Source: Opitutia bacterium | Lineage (GTDB): Bacteria > Verrucomicrobiota > Verrucomicrobiia > Opitutales > Seribacteraceae | DNA length: 7,670 nucleotides | Reading direction: 5' to 3' | Assembly: GCA_018646565.1 (NCBI GenBank) | Contig: JABGUO010000416.1 | Coordinates: 1 to 7,670 of the forward strand | Shown: positions 5,536 to 7,670 of the stretch, in pieces | Layout of the letters: each line of letters begins with the position of its first letter | How positions within the stretch are numbered: position 1 is the first letter of the stretch | Notes under the pieces: generated by a model | Database searches by the model: none | Seen by the model: only the letters and a program-made list of their open reading frames with translations | Told to the model about the DNA's origin: nothing | Position numbers and translations under genes: made by a program

Positions 5536-7670
5536 ATGGACGCCATTACATCGGATAAAAATCCCAAAAGTTTACTCTCTAATATTGCTCTAAATTACGA
5601 ACCTTCCGAGTTTCCGAGAGAACTCGCAAGACACTACATATCCGCTAGTGAACAAGATATATCCGATATGCTTAAACAAATCGGAGTGGATTGCATTGAT
5701 GATCTCTTTTCTCACATCCCGGAATCTCTCCAACTAAAAAATGTTACTGAGCTACCCAAGGAATTAGAATACAAGGAATCAGCCAACGAACTTGCGCGAA
5801 TTTCAAATTCTACGAATTTAAAAACTTCATTTATTGGAGATACTTTGCCCAATTGGGGAACCCACCCCATTGTAGATTTTGTCTCAAGCTTACGCCCGTT
5901 GAGTACTTCGTATACCCCTTACCAACCAGAAAGAAGTCAAGGTACCTTAGTTACGCATTGGATTTATCAATGTGCCTTATCCTCACTAACTGGATTTGAG
6001 GCGATCAATACCTCACTGTATGATAGGTCCGCTGCTATTTACGAAGCCATTACCTGTGCGTTCCGAACGAACCCTCGGGGAGGGAAAATTCTTTTGTCTG
6101 ATTCGCTTTTTGAAACCGATCTTGAAGTCATTAAAACTTTGTCCGAGGAAACAGATTTAAGATTCCAATTTGTTCCATTTGATTTACAGACTGGACTTCT
6201 CAAAAAAGAATGGTTAACAAATCTCACCCAAGAAGAAACTAGTGAAATCTCCGCATTTGTTTTTCCTCAAGTTAACTCACTTGGGTTACTGGAAGATGTC
6301 GATTTCCTCAGTGACTTTGCCCACTCCAATGGAATTAGATCTATTGCCTGTATCGACCCCATACTCTTAGGAACAGGGGGGTTAAAACCTCCAACCGACT
6401 TCGGGAGGGAAGGAGTCGACTTCATGGTGGGGGAAGCTCAACATCTCGCAATAGCACCCAATTTTGGCGGCCCTGGTCTTGGGATATTTGGATGTCGGCA
6501 TAATGAAAAAAATAAAAGAGACCTGCGATCTACACCTGGTAGGTATATTGGAAAAGCAAAGGACCTTAACGGCAGAGATTGTTTTGTCATGGTTCTTTCC
6601 ACTCGCGAACAACACATTCGCAAAGAGAAGGCGACATCAAATGTGTGCTCTAATCAGGCATTTTTGGCTACACTCGCAGGGGCATCACTTTTGGCAAAAG
6701 GGGATCATGGTCTAGCCGAATCAATTCAAAAAGCAAAGTCCGCACTCAATAGAATTCAGGGCTTATTGAATAAATTGGACGGCATATCTCTCGCATTCCC
6801 CAACTCAACAAGCTTCAATGACCTTCTTCTACAAATTGACCGACCTGTGGATGAACTACAGAAAAAAGCTTCTGCTAAAAACCTTCAAATTGGAGTTGAT
6901 GTCTCCAATCGTATGCGCACAGAAGAAAATCGCCATCTTCTTAAAATTTCATTCTCGGATCTTCATGAAGATGATTCAGTCGAGGAATTAATTACATTTT
7001 TAAAGGAAGAATTTCCTGAAAATTTAGGCAAAGTACTAATCAATAACAATAATGAAATTCCTCCTAAGTATCTAAGGGAAGGAAAGGCAGAAATCCCTAG
7101 TTTCTCCTACGATGAATTAACATTATATTACAAAAAACTAGCTAGCTTAAATGTGAGCCCTGACGATGGTTGCTACCCACTCGGGTCTTGCACGATGAAA
7201 TATAATCCAATGCTTAATGATTGGGCGGCAGCTCTTCCGGGATTCTCTCAGGCCCACCCACAAGCACCGGAAAGTGATGTTCAGGGGCCTCTTCAAATTT
7301 TGTTTGAAATTCAGGAATGGTTTACAAAAATTACCGGGCTTCCAGGAGTTACTACTCAACCAGTTGCTGGAGCACAGGGAGAACTTGTCGGCTTAAAACT
7401 CTTCCAAGCCTACCATCGTTCCCGAAAAGATTATAATCGAAATGTCATCTTTATCCCTCGTTCCGCACACGGGACAAACTTTGCCACAGCAGCAATGGCA
7501 GGATTCACTGGTACTGATGGAATTGTATACCTTCAGGCATCTCCAAATGGAACCATTGACATAAATGATTTCAATGAAAAGATTCTAACATATGGTAATC
7601 GTCTATGCGGGGTAATGATTACCAACCCAAACACCTCGGGAATATTAGAAGAACAATTCCATTTGATTGC
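5536..7670 (+). CDS. gcvP: Glycine dehydrogenase (decarboxylating), fused P-protein, cut by the window edge
   Basis: GcvP is the PLP-dependent P-protein of the glycine cleavage system: it decarboxylates glycine and passes the aminomethyl group to the lipoyl arm of GcvH. The frame is open for 711 codons to the edge; full-length proteins have about 950, so roughly a quarter is missing, including the PLP lysine region. The first half (to about 480) is GcvPA-like: an ARHY start, YTPYQPE (126-132), SLYDRSAA, GGPGLG and STREQHIR (355-362). The second half (from about 505) is GcvPB-like: PLGSCTMKYNP (548-558), AGAQGE (611-616), SAHGTN (643-648) and TNPNTSG. Oddly, HGTN is followed by Phe649 where Pro is usual, and the segment before YTPYQPE is divergent. 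The ATG is certain, since the codon directly before it is an in-frame TAA. No Shine-Dalgarno sequence is seen. No gcvT or gcvH is in view, so the gene may stand alone or head an operon beyond the window. Confidence 0.95.
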   Translation, partial: MDAITSDKNPKSLLSNIALNYEPSEFPRELARHYISASEQDISDMLKQIGVDCIDDLFSHIPESLQLKNVTELPKELEYKESANELARISNSTNLKTSFIGDTLPNWGTHPIVDFVSSLRPLSTSYTPYQPERSQGTLVTHWIYQCALSSLTGFEAINTSLYDRSAAIYEAITCAFRTNPRGGKILLSDSLFETDLEVIKTLSEETDLRFQFVPFDLQTGLLKKEWLTNLTQEETSEISAFVFPQVNSLGLLEDVDFLSDFAHSNGIRSIACIDPILLGTGGLKPPTDFGREGVDFMVGEAQHLAIAPNFGGPGLGIFGCRHNEKNKRDLRSTPGRYIGKAKDLNGRDCFVMVLSTREQHIRKEKATSNVCSNQAFLATLAGASLLAKGDHGLAESIQKAKSALNRIQGLLNKLDGISLAFPNSTSFNDLLLQIDRPVDELQKKASAKNLQIGVDVSNRMRTEENRHLLKISFSDLHEDDSVEELITFLKEEFPENLGKVLINNNNEIPPKYLREGKAEIPSFSYDELTLYYKKLASLNVSPDDGCYPLGSCTMKYNPMLNDWAAALPGFSQAHPQAPESDVQGPLQILFEIQEWFTKITGLPGVTTQPVAGAQGELVGLKLFQAYHRSRKDYNRNVIFIPRSAHGTNFATAAMAGFTGTDGIVYLQASPNGTIDINDFNEKILTYGNRLCGVMITNPNTSGILEEQFHLI

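Noticed and set aside
6464..6715. 83-residue + strand frame inside gcvP, which could suggest a frameshift
   Set aside because: The gcvP frame stays open through this stretch and carries STREQHIR and neighbouring family motifs, so the other frame is a shadow.

Overview
The window is ordinary bacterial chromosome of low-to-moderate GC (roughly 40% by eye). It holds five protein genes, all on the + strand, and one tRNA gene on the - strand. No transposase, integrase, CRISPR array, phage gene or toxin-antitoxin pair is visible. The best guess for the source is a PVC-superphylum bacterium, perhaps a marine Verrucomicrobiota. The grounds are the style of the TPR protein, a GcvP whose two halves resemble the two-subunit GcvPA and GcvPB proteins but are fused, and starts without Shine-Dalgarno sequences. 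This placement is inference and a phylogeny would be needed to confirm it.

Layout: positions 2-2383 carry trpD (tryptophan synthesis) and glmM (UDP-GlcNAc, hence peptidoglycan and LPS precursors). They are separated by only 6 bases and are surely co-transcribed. A 65-base gap leads to a 466-residue cytoplasmic-looking TPR protein (2449-3849), possibly in the same transcript. A tRNA-Ser(CGA) with encoded CCA lies head-on against the end of that gene, with 6 bases between them (3856-3943, - strand). Next comes a lipoprotein with five MORN repeats, a Ser/Pro/Lys-rich linker and a second, differently spaced MORN-like tail (4072-5187). A 348-base non-coding gap (5188-5535) holds a hairpin just after the lipoprotein gene and a dyad nearer gcvP. 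The window ends inside gcvP, the P-protein of the glycine cleavage system (5536 to the edge, 711 whole codons, open throughout).

The genes do not form one pathway. TrpD, GlmM and GcvP are housekeeping enzymes, while the TPR and MORN proteins are likely protein-protein or envelope scaffolds of unknown partner. I found no convincing new biological system. The points most worth a second look are the fused GcvPA/GcvPB-like P-protein with altered conserved motifs, the MORN lipoprotein architecture, an altered motif in TrpD, and the absence of Shine-Dalgarno sequences at every start that can be examined.
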